DNA from: Paraburkholderia graminis C4D1M
Lineage (GTDB): Bacteria; Pseudomonadota; Gammaproteobacteria; Burkholderiales; Burkholderiaceae
Reading direction: 5' to 3'
NCBI RefSeq assembly: GCF_000172415.1
Contig: NZ_ABLD01000003.1
Location: 372,001-436,000, forward strand
Length of the DNA stretch: 64,000 bases
The position numbers and the translations under genes are program-made. The notes beneath the pieces were generated by a model. It saw only the letters and a list, made by a program, of their open reading frames with translations, was not told the origin of the DNA and did not search any database. This document shows, in pieces, positions 17,119 through 26,090 of this stretch (position 1 is the first letter of the stretch; each line of letters opens with the position of its first letter).

Positions 17119-19119
17119 TCAGGAACCCGTGGTGAGCGGGTCCGCGGTAGGGCTCGTCTGCACGCGGGCGCGGCGCAGCGTCAACACGAAGAGTGCACCG
17201 CCTTGCGGCGCGTTGCGCGCCACCAGCGTGCCGCCGCAATCGCGTGCGATCGACGAAGAAATCGCGAGCCCGAGACCGAGTCCCTGGCCCATTTCCTTGG
17301 TGGTGAAGAAAGGTTCGAACAGGCGCGGCAGCACGTCTTCGGCGATGCCTGGACCGTTGTCGCCCACCGCGAACGAGAGATTGTCCGAAGCCACCTCGAT
17401 ATGCACCGAAATGCGCGGCGCGCTCATGCCGGCGGTGGCGTCGAGCGCATTGCCGAGCAGATTGATCAGCACCTGTTCGAGACGCAGATCGTCGCAATGC
17501 GCGATCAGGTCGGGATGATCGTCGGCAAGATCGAGCGGCGTGCGCGTACCGCTTTCGACATCGAATAGCGCAAGCTGCAGTTCGACGCCCTGAAAGCGCT
17601 TCTGCAACAGCGCGAGCGCATTGCGCAGCGCGCGCACAGCCGACGCGCGCGCGCTGCGCGGCCGCGCCCTTCCGACGAACAGCTTCAACTGGTTCGTGAT
17701 CTTGCCCATGCGCTCGGTGAGCGCCGCGATCGCTTCGAGATTTTCACGCGCCGACGCCTGATCGCCGCGCTCGAGCAGCACGCGCGTGTTGTCGGAAAAA
17801 CCGCGCAACGCAGCGAGCGGCTGATTCAGTTCATGCGTGATGCCGGCCGCCATCTGACCGAGCGCGGCGAGCTTGCTGGCCTGGATCAACTCGTCGTGCG
17901 CGGCGCGCAGTTCCTGCTCGGCGCGCGTGCGCTCGGCGACTTCCTTCTGCAACTGCTCGTTCGCCTGCGACAGATCGGCGGTGCGTTCCGCGACGCGCTG
18001 ATTCAGTTCGGCATACGCCTTTTGCAACAGCGTACGGCTGCGCATCACCTCGCGCACGCGCGAGCGGCGCATTCTCCAGTAGAACGCGAGCAGCACGAGC
18101 GACACATAGCCAAAACCCGTGACGATGGTCGCGTTGCGCGCGTCGGCATCGACGGGGCTCACGGGCGCCATCGTGATCAGATGCCAATCGGGTTCGCCCA
18201 TGCCGCGCCGCGACGCGAGATAACGCGGCGCATAGCGGCCGCCGCCCACGCGCACAATCTGCGCGTCGCCTTCCAGCTTGCGTTCGATCGTCACCGGCAG
18301 CGGCGCGATCGGCTGCTGCGCATATTGACGCGCCTGGTAAATCGAATCGGCGACCTGGCCCGACAGCGGTCGTATCGTGTGGTATTTCCACGCGGGCACC
18401 GACGACAGAAAGATCACGCCGTGATCGTCGGTGACGAGCAACGGCTCGGACGCGTCCGAGCCCTGAAACCATTCGAGATCGAGTTTGACGACCGCCGCGC
18501 CGACAATCTTGCCGTCGCGCCGCACCGGCTGCGAAATGTAATAGCCCGGCGCCTGCGAGATCGTGCCGATGCCGAAGAAGCGGCCCACGCCGCCCTTGAT
18601 TGCATCGACGAAATACGGCCGGAACTGATAGCCCGCGCCGATGAAACTGCCCGGCCCTTGCCAGTTGCTCGCGGCCACGCAGTAGCCGTCGAGCGGAATG
18701 ATGTAGGTGACCGTCGCGCGCGCGTGGCGGTTCAGGTCTTCGAGATAGAGATTCGCGCGCTCGACGTTGGCCGGCGACGGATCGACCAGCACGTCCTGCA
18801 CGATCGGATGTTCCGCGAGCAGATACGGCAGCGATTCATAGCGCTCGAGCGTGCTCTTGAGCGAACTCGCGGTACGGTCGACGCGCCCCGCCGCATTCAA
18901 CCGCAAGCTGTCGATGCCGCTTTGCCACGCGACGCTATAGGTGAGCCCGCACGCCGCAACGAGCCCGGCAACGAGCGCGAAGAGGATCAGCAGGCGGCGG
19001 GTCACGTTGGCACTATCCGGTCGGGTGGGATCGGATATTGTGGCATAAGGCGAAGCGCCGTCGGCCTGCGCTTCCTCGGCCGACGGCACTGGGGTTGGGC
19101 GCGCGTTCACCGGTTGCAT
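17119..19119 (-). CDS. dctB: C4-dicarboxylate sensor histidine kinase DctB
   Basis: Membrane sensor of succinate/malate/fumarate that phosphorylates DctD. The product is 666 aa. It has a cytoplasmic N-tail (about 40 aa), a first membrane segment, a periplasmic tandem-PAS-like sensor of about 270 aa, and a second segment near residue 345. A coiled-coil linker (L-N-Q-R-V-A-E-R-T-A-D-L) precedes the dimerisation domain with phospho-His in GITHELNQPLAAL. The HATPase shows V-L-I-N-L-L-G-N-A-L-D-A and G-D-N-G-P-G-I. It lies 61 bp downstream of dctA. Confidence 0.93.
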   Translation of the reverse strand: MQPVNARPTPVPSAEEAQADGASPYATISDPTRPDSANVTRRLLILFALVAGLVAACGLTYSVAWQSGIDSLRLNAAGRVDRTASSLKSTLERYESLPYLLAEHPIVQDVLVDPSPANVERANLYLEDLNRHARATVTYIIPLDGYCVAASNWQGPGSFIGAGYQFRPYFVDAIKGGVGRFFGIGTISQAPGYYISQPVRRDGKIVGAAVVKLDLEWFQGSDASEPLLVTDDHGVIFLSSVPAWKYHTIRPLSGQVADSIYQARQYAQQPIAPLPVTIERKLEGDAQIVRVGGGRYAPRYLASRRGMGEPDWHLITMAPVSPVDADARNATIVTGFGYVSLVLLAFYWRMRRSRVREVMRSRTLLQKAYAELNQRVAERTADLSQANEQLQKEVAERTRAEQELRAAHDELIQASKLAALGQMAAGITHELNQPLAALRGFSDNTRVLLERGDQASARENLEAIAALTERMGKITNQLKLFVGRARPRSARASAVRALRNALALLQKRFQGVELQLALFDVESGTRTPLDLADDHPDLIAHCDDLRLEQVLINLLGNALDATAGMSAPRISVHIEVASDNLSFAVGDNGPGIAEDVLPRLFEPFFTTKEMGQGLGLGLAISSSIARDCGGTLVARNAPQGGALFVLTLRRARVQTSPTADPLTTGS

Positions 19120-19180
19120 GGGCTGGTGTCCGCGGCCGCAAACATCACGCTATTTCAGGCGATGCCCGACGACGTCCGGC

Positions 19181-20461
19181 TTAGACGCTGGCCGGTTCGT
19201 CGACCGGCACATCGCCGCGCAGCGCCGCTTCCAGCTTGCTGCGGTCCAGTTCCTTTTCCCACGCCGACACCACGACGGTCGCCACGCCATTGCCGACGAT
19301 GTTGGTCAGCGCACGGCATTCGCTCATGAAGCGGTCGATGCCGAGAATCAGCACCATGCCCGACAGCGGAATGGTCGGCACCACCGCCAGCGTCGCGGCC
19401 AGCGTGATGAAGCCCGCGCCGGTCACGCCGCTCGCGCCTTTCGAGGTCAGCATCGTCACCGCGAGCAGCGTGAGCTGCTGCGTCCACGTGAGGTCGGTGT
19501 TCGTCGCCTGGGCGATGAACAGCACGGCCATCGTCATGTAGATGTTGGTGCCGTCGAGGTTGAACGAATAACCGGTCGGCACGACGAGGCCCACCACCGA
19601 ACGCGAACAGCCGAGCTTTTCGAGCTTCAGCATCAGTTGCGGCAACGCGGCTTCCGACGAGCTCGTGCCGAGCACGATCAGCATCTCTTCCTTGATGTAC
19701 GCGATGAAGCGCAGGATATTGAAGCCCACCGCACGCGCAATCGCGCCGAGCACCACCACCACGAACACGATCGCGGTCAGATAGAACGTGCCGATCAGCT
19801 TGAGCATCGGCAGCAGCGAGCCGATGCCGTACTTGCCGATGGTGAACGCCATCGCGCCGAATGCACCGATCGGCGCGAGCTTCGTGATGATGCCGACCAT
19901 GCCGAACAGGATGCTCGACAGGCTTTCGATAAAGCTCGTCACCGGCTTGCCGCGTTCGCCGATGTGCGCGAGCACCGCCCCGAACAGCAGCGCGATCAGC
20001 AGGATCTGCAGGATTTCGCCTTGCGAGAATGCCGACACGAGCGTGTCCGGAATGATGTGCATCAGGAAGTCGACGGTCGTCTGACCGTGCGCCTTCGCGG
20101 CATACGATGCGACTTCCTTGCCGTTCAGCGTAGCCGGATCGACGTTGAAGCCGACGCCCGGCCGCAGCAGGTGCGTCGCCGCGAGGCCAAGCAGCAGTGC
20201 GAACGTCGAGACGATTTCGAAGTACAGCAGCGCCTTGCCGCCGACGCGCCCGACCTTCTTCATGTCTTCCATGCCGGCGATGCCGGTCACGACCGTACAG
20301 AAGATGATCGGTCCGATCACCATCTTGATGAGCTTGATGAACGCATCGCCGAGCGGCTTCATGTCGACGGCGAAGGTCGGATAGAAATGGCCGAGCGCGA
20401 TACCGATGATGATCGCCACGATCACCTGGACGTACAGCACTTTGTGGATAGGTTTCTTCAC
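19181..20461 (-). CDS. dctA: C4-dicarboxylate/proton symporter DctA
   Basis: Inner-membrane importer of succinate, fumarate and malate (DAACS family). The product is 426 aa with the re-entrant serine-rich loop S-S-S-E-A-A-L-P and the motif [11 protein letters not shown] choose a GTG start at 20461: it gives the family N-terminus [12 protein letters not shown] and has AGGA about 8 nt upstream. The open frame to 20557 would add 32 residues without family support. A sigma-54 promoter lies about 190 bp upstream. Confidence 0.95.
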   Translation of the reverse strand: MKKPIHKVLYVQVIVAIIIGIALGHFYPTFAVDMKPLGDAFIKLIKMVIGPIIFCTVVTGIAGMEDMKKVGRVGGKALLYFEIVSTFALLLGLAATHLLRPGVGFNVDPATLNGKEVASYAAKAHGQTTVDFLMHIIPDTLVSAFSQGEILQILLIALLFGAVLAHIGERGKPVTSFIESLSSILFGMVGIITKLAPIGAFGAMAFTIGKYGIGSLLPMLKLIGTFYLTAIVFVVVVLGAIARAVGFNILRFIAYIKEEMLIVLGTSSSEAALPQLMLKLEKLGCSRSVVGLVVPTGYSFNLDGTNIYMTMAVLFIAQATNTDLTWTQQLTLLAVTMLTSKGASGVTGAGFITLAATLAVVPTIPLSGMVLILGIDRFMSECRALTNIVGNGVATVVVSAWEKELDRSKLEAALRGDVPVDEPASV

Positions 20462-20648
20462 GATGTTTCCTGCGATGTGGGTGAGCCCATGGCCTGCCAC
20501 GCTGCGCATCATGCGAACGAATGAACGTCGCCTCTGCACGGCATTAGGCCGCGACAAGACGACGAATTCAGAAATACCGGGAAGGGAAATCAGACATCGT
20601 TGTCTCCTTGCTTTAGTTGTCGGACCGTTGCGGCCGCGTTATCTATTT

Positions 20649-20664
20649 TGCAAGGTCGATGCCA
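20649..20664 (-). promoter_or_regulatory. dctA: Sigma-54 promoter of dctA
   Basis: The minus strand reads TGGCAT-CGACC-TTGCA, with only the sixth base off the TGGCAC-N5-TTGCA consensus. The start point would be near 20638, 177 nt before the GTG start. DctD encoded downstream is the expected activator. Confidence 0.85.
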
Positions 20665-20702
20665 GCTTGATGCCTAAGACATACCCTTGATTCTTATGGG
20701 TT

Positions 20703-20749
20703 TGCGCGCAAGATCTGGCGCACGCGTTCCGGGATTCCGGAAATCCGGA
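20703..20749. promoter_or_regulatory. Two dyads upstream of the dctA promoter, candidate DctD sites
   Basis: TGCGC-N10-GCGCA (20703-20722) and TCCGG-AAAT-CCGGA (20736-20749) lie roughly 65-110 bp upstream of the inferred dctA start point, where sigma-54 activators commonly bind. The assignment to DctD is inference from position and symmetry. Confidence 0.45.
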
Positions 20750-20789
20750 CGAGCGGCGTCGGGAAACCCGGATTCGCCGCCGCGCAAAC

Positions 20790-20807
20790 CTTCGGGAAAA
20801 CCCGAAG
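20790..20807 (-). terminator. Hairpin after the ABC operon
   Basis: A perfect 7-bp stem CTTCGGG/CCCGAAG with AAAA loop lies 48 bp beyond the stop codon of the ABC ATPase gene. There is no long T-run, so termination efficiency is uncertain. Confidence 0.45.
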
Positions 20808-20816
20808 CCTTTGCGG

Positions 20817-20850
20817 GCGGGCTTCGGCGGGCTTTGGCGGGCTTTGGCGG
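20817..20850 (+). repeat. 10-bp tandem repeat, about 3.4 copies
   Basis: Three direct copies of GCGGGCTT(C/T)G are followed by a partial GCGG, ending 4 bp from the ABC ATPase stop codon. One unit differs by C/T. Confidence 0.8.
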
Positions 20851-20854
20851 ATTG

Positions 20855-21925
20855 TCAGGCGTTGCCTTCCTCGAGCACCAGCAGGTTGTCGTGCGAAAAG
20901 CCGAGCGACACCGGCTGCCCTCTTTCGGGTAAACCGCGATTCGGATCGTTGAATACGTCGAGCGAAATCACCGCGTCTTTTACGCGCGTTCTGATGCGCA
21001 CGACGGCGCCGAGAAAATTCACTTCTTCGACGGTCGCATTCAGCGTGTTGCGGCCGGGCGCCGCAGGTTCGAGCACGATCGCTTCGGGACGCAGCGCGAG
21101 CAGGCGCTTCTTGCCGGCATCGGCGGAAGGAAGTTGCTGCGTGGTGATGAGCTCCTGACCGTCCACGGCCATCTTGCCCGTCGCCGGATCGATCACATGC
21201 CCGGCCAGAATATTGAGCGTGCCGACGAACGACGCGACAAAACGCGTGCGCGGATAGTTGTAGATTTCCGATGGCGAGCCGATCTGTTCGACGCGACCCT
21301 CGTTCATCACGACGATGCGGTCGGAAATGGACAACGCCTCTTCCTGATCGTGCGTGACGAAAATCGACGTGATGCCGAGTTCGCGCTGCAACGCGCGAAT
21401 GTCCTGCCGCAACGAGATGCGGATTTTTGCGTCGAGCGCGGACAGCGGCTCGTCGAGCAGCAACACCTGCGGCTTGCCCGCGAGCGCGCGAGCGAGTGCC
21501 ACGCGCTGCTGCTGACCGCCCGACAGTTGCCACGGATAACGCCCGCCGAGCTGCGGCAGCTTGATCAGATGCAGCATCTCCTCGACGCGCTGATTGATCT
21601 CCGCCTGCGGCCGGTGCGTGATCTTCAGCCCGAAGCCGATGTTCTCGGCCACCGTCATGTTCGGAAAGAGCGCATACGACTGGAACACCATGCCGACCTT
21701 GCGCTGCCGCGTGCGCAGATGCGTGACGTCCTTGTTGTCGAGCCGGATAATGCCGCGCGTCGGCGTCTCGAATCCGGCGATCATGCGCAGCACGGTCGTC
21801 TTGCCGCAACCGGACGGTCCGAGGAACGTGACGAACTCGCCGCGCTCGATCTTCATGTCGAAGTGATGCAGCGCGATGTTCGACGCGAAGGACTTGTGCA
21901 GATTTTCTATCTCGAGAAATGCCAT
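20855..21925 (-). CDS. ABC transporter ATP-binding protein (POPT/spermidine-iron-phosphonate type)
   Basis: Energises the importer formed with the two permeases and the binding protein upstream. The product is 356 aa. Walker A is GPSGCGKTT, the signature LSGGQQQRVALARAL, Walker B L-L-L-D-E-P-L-S-A-L-D, the H-loop V-T-H-D-Q-E-E-A, and a C-terminal TOBE-like domain runs over about residues 270-350. The family covers Fe3+, polyamine, thiamine and aminoethylphosphonate systems, so the sequence does not name the substrate. It is the last gene of the operon, 19 bp after the second permease. Confidence 0.9.
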   Translation of the reverse strand: MAFLEIENLHKSFASNIALHHFDMKIERGEFVTFLGPSGCGKTTVLRMIAGFETPTRGIIRLDNKDVTHLRTRQRKVGMVFQSYALFPNMTVAENIGFGLKITHRPQAEINQRVEEMLHLIKLPQLGGRYPWQLSGGQQQRVALARALAGKPQVLLLDEPLSALDAKIRISLRQDIRALQRELGITSIFVTHDQEEALSISDRIVVMNEGRVEQIGSPSEIYNYPRTRFVASFVGTLNILAGHVIDPATGKMAVDGQELITTQQLPSADAGKKRLLALRPEAIVLEPAAPGRNTLNATVEEVNFLGAVVRIRTRVKDAVISLDVFNDPNRGLPERGQPVSLGFSHDNLLVLEEGNA

Positions 21926-21944
21926 GGTTCGCTGCCTCAGTGCG

Positions 21945-22736
21945 TCAGATTTTCTGGCCGCTCAACGCGCGGGCCGAGCCGAACACCTGTATCAATCCCA
22001 TCGACGCCCACGTGATCATGAACGCGATAATCGCCAGCGCCGACGGCTCATACGCGCGATTCGCGCCGATCAGTTGCAGATACGGACCGAACGCGGGACG
22101 GTCGAGCAGGCTCGCGAGCGTGAACTCGCCGATCACGACCGCAAAGGTGAGAAAGGCGCCGGACAGAATGCCCGAGCGGATATTCGGAAAGATCACCTTG
22201 AACAGAATGGTCGGCCAGTTCGCGCCAAGACATTCGGCGGCTTCGGTGAGCGAGCGGACGTCCACGGCGCGCAGGCCCGCATCGACCGCGCGGTACATGT
22301 AGGGCAAGGAGAGCGTCACGTAGCCGAATACGAGCAGCAGATCGGTCGCGCGCTCGTTGCCCGTGAGCGGCAGAATCGAACTGCTGTTGTAGATGCGCAG
22401 ATAGCCGAACACGATCACGATAGCCGGTACGACGAGCGGCAGCAGCGTGATGAATTCGACGACCGGCCGCAGCCTCGGCAAGCGCAATTGCACCCAGTAA
22501 GCGGTCGGCACCACCAGCAATATGCCGACGACGATCGTCAGCAGCGCCATCAGAATGGAATAACCGAACGAAGCCTGAAAGCGCGGATCGCTCAGCACGA
22601 CGCTATACGCCTCGAAGCTGTAGGTGCCGCGTTTCATCCGCAAGCTGAATTCGAACGTGGCGATCAGCGGGATCAGGAAGTACAGCGAACCGATCACCGT
22701 CGCGGTCCACGCTCCGACGCGGGATTGGCTTTTCAT
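21945..22736 (-). CDS. ABC transporter permease, second subunit
   Basis: Membrane subunit of 263 aa with about six hydrophobic segments. The EAA-type loop for ATPase contact (E-A-A-E-C-L-G-A-N-W-P-T) is near residue 180. Its start overlaps the stop of the preceding permease gene (ATGA overlap at 22733-22736), indicating translational coupling. It pairs with the 312-aa permease to form a heterodimeric channel. Confidence 0.9.
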   Translation of the reverse strand: MKSQSRVGAWTATVIGSLYFLIPLIATFEFSLRMKRGTYSFEAYSVVLSDPRFQASFGYSILMALLTIVVGILLVVPTAYWVQLRLPRLRPVVEFITLLPLVVPAIVIVFGYLRIYNSSSILPLTGNERATDLLLVFGYVTLSLPYMYRAVDAGLRAVDVRSLTEAAECLGANWPTILFKVIFPNIRSGILSGAFLTFAVVIGEFTLASLLDRPAFGPYLQLIGANRAYEPSALAIIAFMITWASMGLIQVFGSARALSGQKI

Positions 22737-23671
22737 CGACGGCCCCTTTCGGCGCGCGAACGCAGCCAGATGTAGCCGCCATTCGACAGCCCGGTCACGA
22801 GCACCATGCCGAGTGCGAGCGCGTAGCCGAGGTTCTGGTTATGCATGACGTCCCCGCGTATTTGTGCAAACAGCAGGATCGGCACGATGTTCAGCGAGCT
22901 GCCCGTCAATGCATAAGCCGTGGCCACCGCACCGAACGCATTGGCAAAGAGCAGCAGCGTCGCGCCCAGCACGCTAGGCCACAACACGGGCAACGCGACG
23001 TGGCGCCAGTATTGATACGCGGTGCCGCCGAGGCAATCGCATGCTTCGCGCCATTCGCGCTTCAGGCCGTCGAGCGCGGGGGTGACGATCAGTACCATCA
23101 ACGGAATCTGGAAGTACAGGTAAGTGAGCGTGAGCCCCGAGAAGCTGAGAATGCTGAAGCCCGTCGAGTAAAGATTGAAGCCGAGGTATTTCTTCAGCAG
23201 CACGGTGACGAGCCCGACGCGCCCCAGCGTGCAGATGAACGCGAACGCGAGCGGCACGCCCGCGAAGTTCGACGCGACGCCCGAGAATGTCATCAACGTC
23301 GGACGAATCCAGCCGGGCAGCTTGCCCTGCACCGCAGCCCACGCGAGCAGCGAGCCGATCAGCGCGCCGCCCGCCGCCGACGCCGCGCTCACCTTGAAGC
23401 TGATCCAGTAGGCGTCGAGTATCGACGGCTGAAACAGATCGCGTAGATTGGCGAGCGTGAAGTGACCTTGCGCGTCCTGGAACGCGCCGATCATCAGAAA
23501 GCCGGTCGGCAGAATCAGGAACAGCAGCGCGAACGTGAAGAACGGCACGACGCCGATCCACGCAAGCATCTGCGACGCGCGGCCCGGACCGTCGACGCGC
23601 GGCGTCGGCGTGGGCACGGGCGGCACCAGCAGATCCGGCGGCACCGATCCAGCATCCGATGAAGCGCTCAT
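22733..23671 (-). CDS. ABC transporter permease, first subunit
   Basis: The product is 312 aa. A Pro-rich cytoplasmic N-tail (about 30 residues) is followed by a first membrane segment (M-L-A-W-I-G-V-V-P-F-F) and about five more. The coupling loop R-E-A-C-D-C-L-G-G-T-A-Y-Q-Y-W is near residue 215. The gene follows the binding-protein gene by 96 bp and overlaps the next permease by 4 bp. Confidence 0.9.
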   Translation of the reverse strand: MSASSDAGSVPPDLLVPPVPTPTPRVDGPGRASQMLAWIGVVPFFTFALLFLILPTGFLMIGAFQDAQGHFTLANLRDLFQPSILDAYWISFKVSAASAAGGALIGSLLAWAAVQGKLPGWIRPTLMTFSGVASNFAGVPLAFAFICTLGRVGLVTVLLKKYLGFNLYSTGFSILSFSGLTLTYLYFQIPLMVLIVTPALDGLKREWREACDCLGGTAYQYWRHVALPVLWPSVLGATLLLFANAFGAVATAYALTGSSLNIVPILLFAQIRGDVMHNQNLGYALALGMVLVTGLSNGGYIWLRSRAERGRR

Positions 23672-23767
23672 AGCTCACCTTTGGGCTTGATGACTAACGC
23701 CGCAAACGCCGCTCTTTGCGAACGGCGCCGCGGCGCACACATGACTTCGCGCTTTCTAAAGCTGCGC

Positions 23768-24880
23768 TTACTTGACGTTCGCGCCGACCACTTCGTCCCA
23801 ATGCTTCGTGATGGTTTCCTTGTACGCGTCCTGCTGCTGAAGCGTCGGGAACACCACGTTCTTATACGACGACGGCGGCGGCAATTTGTCGAGCAACGCT
23901 TGCGGCACTTTCTTCGCGGCCACGAGTTCGTTGTAGCGCATCGGATGGCAATAGCCGGCCAACCAGCCAAGCTGGCCTTCGTCGGAATAGAGGTACTCCA
24001 TCCACAGCTTCGCTGCGTTCGGATGCGGCGCGTAGGCGCTAATTGCCTGAACATAGACGCCTGCGACGACGCCCGTTTTCGGAATCACGACCTGCACCTT
24101 CGGGTTGCCCTTCAGCGTATCGCGATCGGCCAACGCGTTGTAATCCCAACGGACGACGATCGGCGTCGTCCCTTGTGCAAGCGATGCCGCCTTGCCGATC
24201 ACCGGCACGAAGTTGCCGCTCTTGTTCAGGTCGGCGAAGTACTTGAGGCCGGCTTTATCCGCCTTCGCCGCATCGCCCTTGCTTTGCGACAAGCCCGCCG
24301 CATAGACCGCCTGGATCGCCTGATTCGCCGAGCGCGGATCGCCCGCGAGCGACACGGCGTTCTTGTAATCGGACTTGAGCAGATCGCTCCAGTCGGACGG
24401 CGCCTTGTCGATCATGTCGGCGTTGACTTCGAACGCAAGCACGCCGTAGTAATCGCCGTACCAGTAGCCGTCCGGATCTTTCGACTCCTTCGGAATCGAG
24501 TTCCACGACGACACCTTGTACGGTTGCAGCAGGCCGTCGGCCTTCGCGGTCGGACCGAACGACAGACCCACGTCGATCACGTCGGGCGCTTGCGGACCTT
24601 TGTTGCCCTTGTTCGCCTTGATGGCTTCCACTTCGTCGCCCGAGCCCGCGTCCGGATTCAGTTCGTTGATCTTGATGCCGTACTTCTTCTGAAAACCCGC
24701 GACGAGTTGCCCGTAGTTGCACCAGTCGTGCGGCAACGCGATCACGGTGAGCTGGCCTTCCTGCTTCGCGGCGGCGATCAATGCGTCGAGCGGCGCGGCC
24801 GATGCGCTGCTCGCGCCGGCGGCGGCGACACCCGCGACGGCCGACATCGAAAGTATCCGAGCTAACACGGTGCGGTTCAT
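23768..24880 (-). CDS. Periplasmic substrate-binding protein of the ABC importer
   Basis: The product is 370 aa from the ATG at 24880, which follows GGGGAA at good spacing and opens a signal peptide ending A-S-S-A-S-A. The upstream open frame to 25021 is shadow. The mature protein starts L-D-A-L-I-A-A-A-K-Q-E-G-Q-L-T-V and belongs to the Fe3+/polyamine/phosphonate class (type II fold). The ligand is not evident. Co-transcription with a glycerophosphodiesterase hints at a glycerol-phosphate-type ligand, but this is inference. Confidence 0.87.
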   Translation of the reverse strand: MNRTVLARILSMSAVAGVAAAGASSASAAPLDALIAAAKQEGQLTVIALPHDWCNYGQLVAGFQKKYGIKINELNPDAGSGDEVEAIKANKGNKGPQAPDVIDVGLSFGPTAKADGLLQPYKVSSWNSIPKESKDPDGYWYGDYYGVLAFEVNADMIDKAPSDWSDLLKSDYKNAVSLAGDPRSANQAIQAVYAAGLSQSKGDAAKADKAGLKYFADLNKSGNFVPVIGKAASLAQGTTPIVVRWDYNALADRDTLKGNPKVQVVIPKTGVVAGVYVQAISAYAPHPNAAKLWMEYLYSDEGQLGWLAGYCHPMRYNELVAAKKVPQALLDKLPPPSSYKNVVFPTLQQQDAYKETITKHWDEVVGANVK

Positions 24881-25017
24881 AGTTTTCCCCATCCTCTGCC
24901 GAAGTTGTTGCGTTTGGAAAGTTGCAGGTTCGACTTCAAGGGCACAGCTCGCTCGCACTCGTCCGCTGGTGCTTTCGTGCTTGCGCGCCCACGCCATGCC
25001 TGCGCCGGCTGCGGCGC

Positions 25018-25782
25018 TCAAAGCATGTCGTGCGACAGCTTATCGATGCGATCTGTACAAATCATGTCGACGCCCCATTGCGCGAGCAATTCGGCGCGCG
25101 CGGGATCGTTGACGGTGTAAGCGAGTACATGCAAGCCGGCCGCGCGAATTTCCGCGACGAGCGGTTCGGTCAGATAAAGGTGGCTCGCGTGCAAGGACAC
25201 GCAGTCCAGTTCGCGCACGATACGCAGCCAGTCCGCGGGCACTTCCTCGAACAGCATGCCGCGCCGCAATGAAGGCGCGGCGTCGCGCGCGGCCGCGAGC
25301 GCGTCGAAAGAAAACGACGACAGCAGCGGCGGCGTCTGGTCTTTCCACAACTCGAGCGCGGCGCTCGCGACGAGCTGGCCGGTGATCTCATCGCGACCAG
25401 GACAGGGTTTGATCTCGATGTTCGCCGCGATGCCATCGCGCGCGCAACGCGCGGCCGCATCGGCGAGCGTCGGCAAACGCGTGCCCGCGAATTGCGGCCC
25501 GTACCAGGCGCCGGCATCGAGCAACGCAAGCTGCGCCCATGTGTAGACCGCCGCCGCGCCATACCCGTTGGTGGTGCGCTCGAGCGTGTCGTCGTGCAGC
25601 AGGAAAAGCTGGTTGTCGACGGAAAGCTTGGCGTCGAATTCGACCATGCGGTAACCGTAACGCACGCAGGCGTCGAAGCCCGCTAACGTGTTCTCCGGCG
25701 CAAGCGTGCCGCCGCAGCGATGCGCGACGAGCGGCGGATACGGCCAGTCTGCAGGTGATGCACGATCGATCCCGTTTGCCAC
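25018..25782 (-). CDS. Glycerophosphodiester phosphodiesterase (UgpQ-like)
   Basis: Hydrolyses glycerophosphodiesters to glycerol 3-phosphate plus an alcohol. The product is 254 aa. It has the GDPD hallmarks: A-H-R-C-G-G near residue 21, P-E-N-T near residue 29, E-F-D-A-K metal-ligand motif, H-D-D-T-L-E-R-T-T with the catalytic His, and N-I-E-I-K. No signal peptide is seen, so it is cytoplasmic. It is the first gene of the ABC operon, 137 bp before the binding-protein gene, and divergent from the DeoR regulator. Confidence 0.9.
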   Translation of the reverse strand: MANGIDRASPADWPYPPLVAHRCGGTLAPENTLAGFDACVRYGYRMVEFDAKLSVDNQLFLLHDDTLERTTNGYGAAAVYTWAQLALLDAGAWYGPQFAGTRLPTLADAAARCARDGIAANIEIKPCPGRDEITGQLVASAALELWKDQTPPLLSSFSFDALAAARDAAPSLRRGMLFEEVPADWLRIVRELDCVSLHASHLYLTEPLVAEIRAAGLHVLAYTVNDPARAELLAQWGVDMICTDRIDKLSHDML

Positions 25783-26090
25783 GTCCCGTCACCTTTCACT
25801 CAGAATAAGCGCGTTTCGCCGCGCGCCGACGCCAAAGGTCTTGTCAAAAAACGCCATGACAATGCGCGAAAGCACAGATTAACTTTGCCTTCGACGATTC
25901 GATGTTCGAATCAGGCGGCGCTTCGATTTGCGAAGGCTAAAGTCAAATACACAAACTTGCAAGCTACCAAAAAAATACAACACAATCCGGCTGAAGTAGT
26001 ACGCTTGACATCGTCTCGACACACATTCATGTCCACGATGTCGTCAGTCGAAACACGTTGTGCGAGCGCCTTCGCATCCAAGGAAAATGC
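25783..26090. promoter_or_regulatory. Divergent control region of GDPD-ABC operon and DeoR gene
   Basis: This 308-bp gap is relatively AT-rich and without a gene. Two clean dyads lie close together: GATTCGA-TGT-TCGAATC (25896-25912) and CTTCG-N5-CGAAG (25921-25935). They share TTCG arms and could bind the DeoR-family repressor. A consensus -35 TTGACA is at 26005-26010, facing the DeoR gene, but its -10 is poor. Confidence 0.5.
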
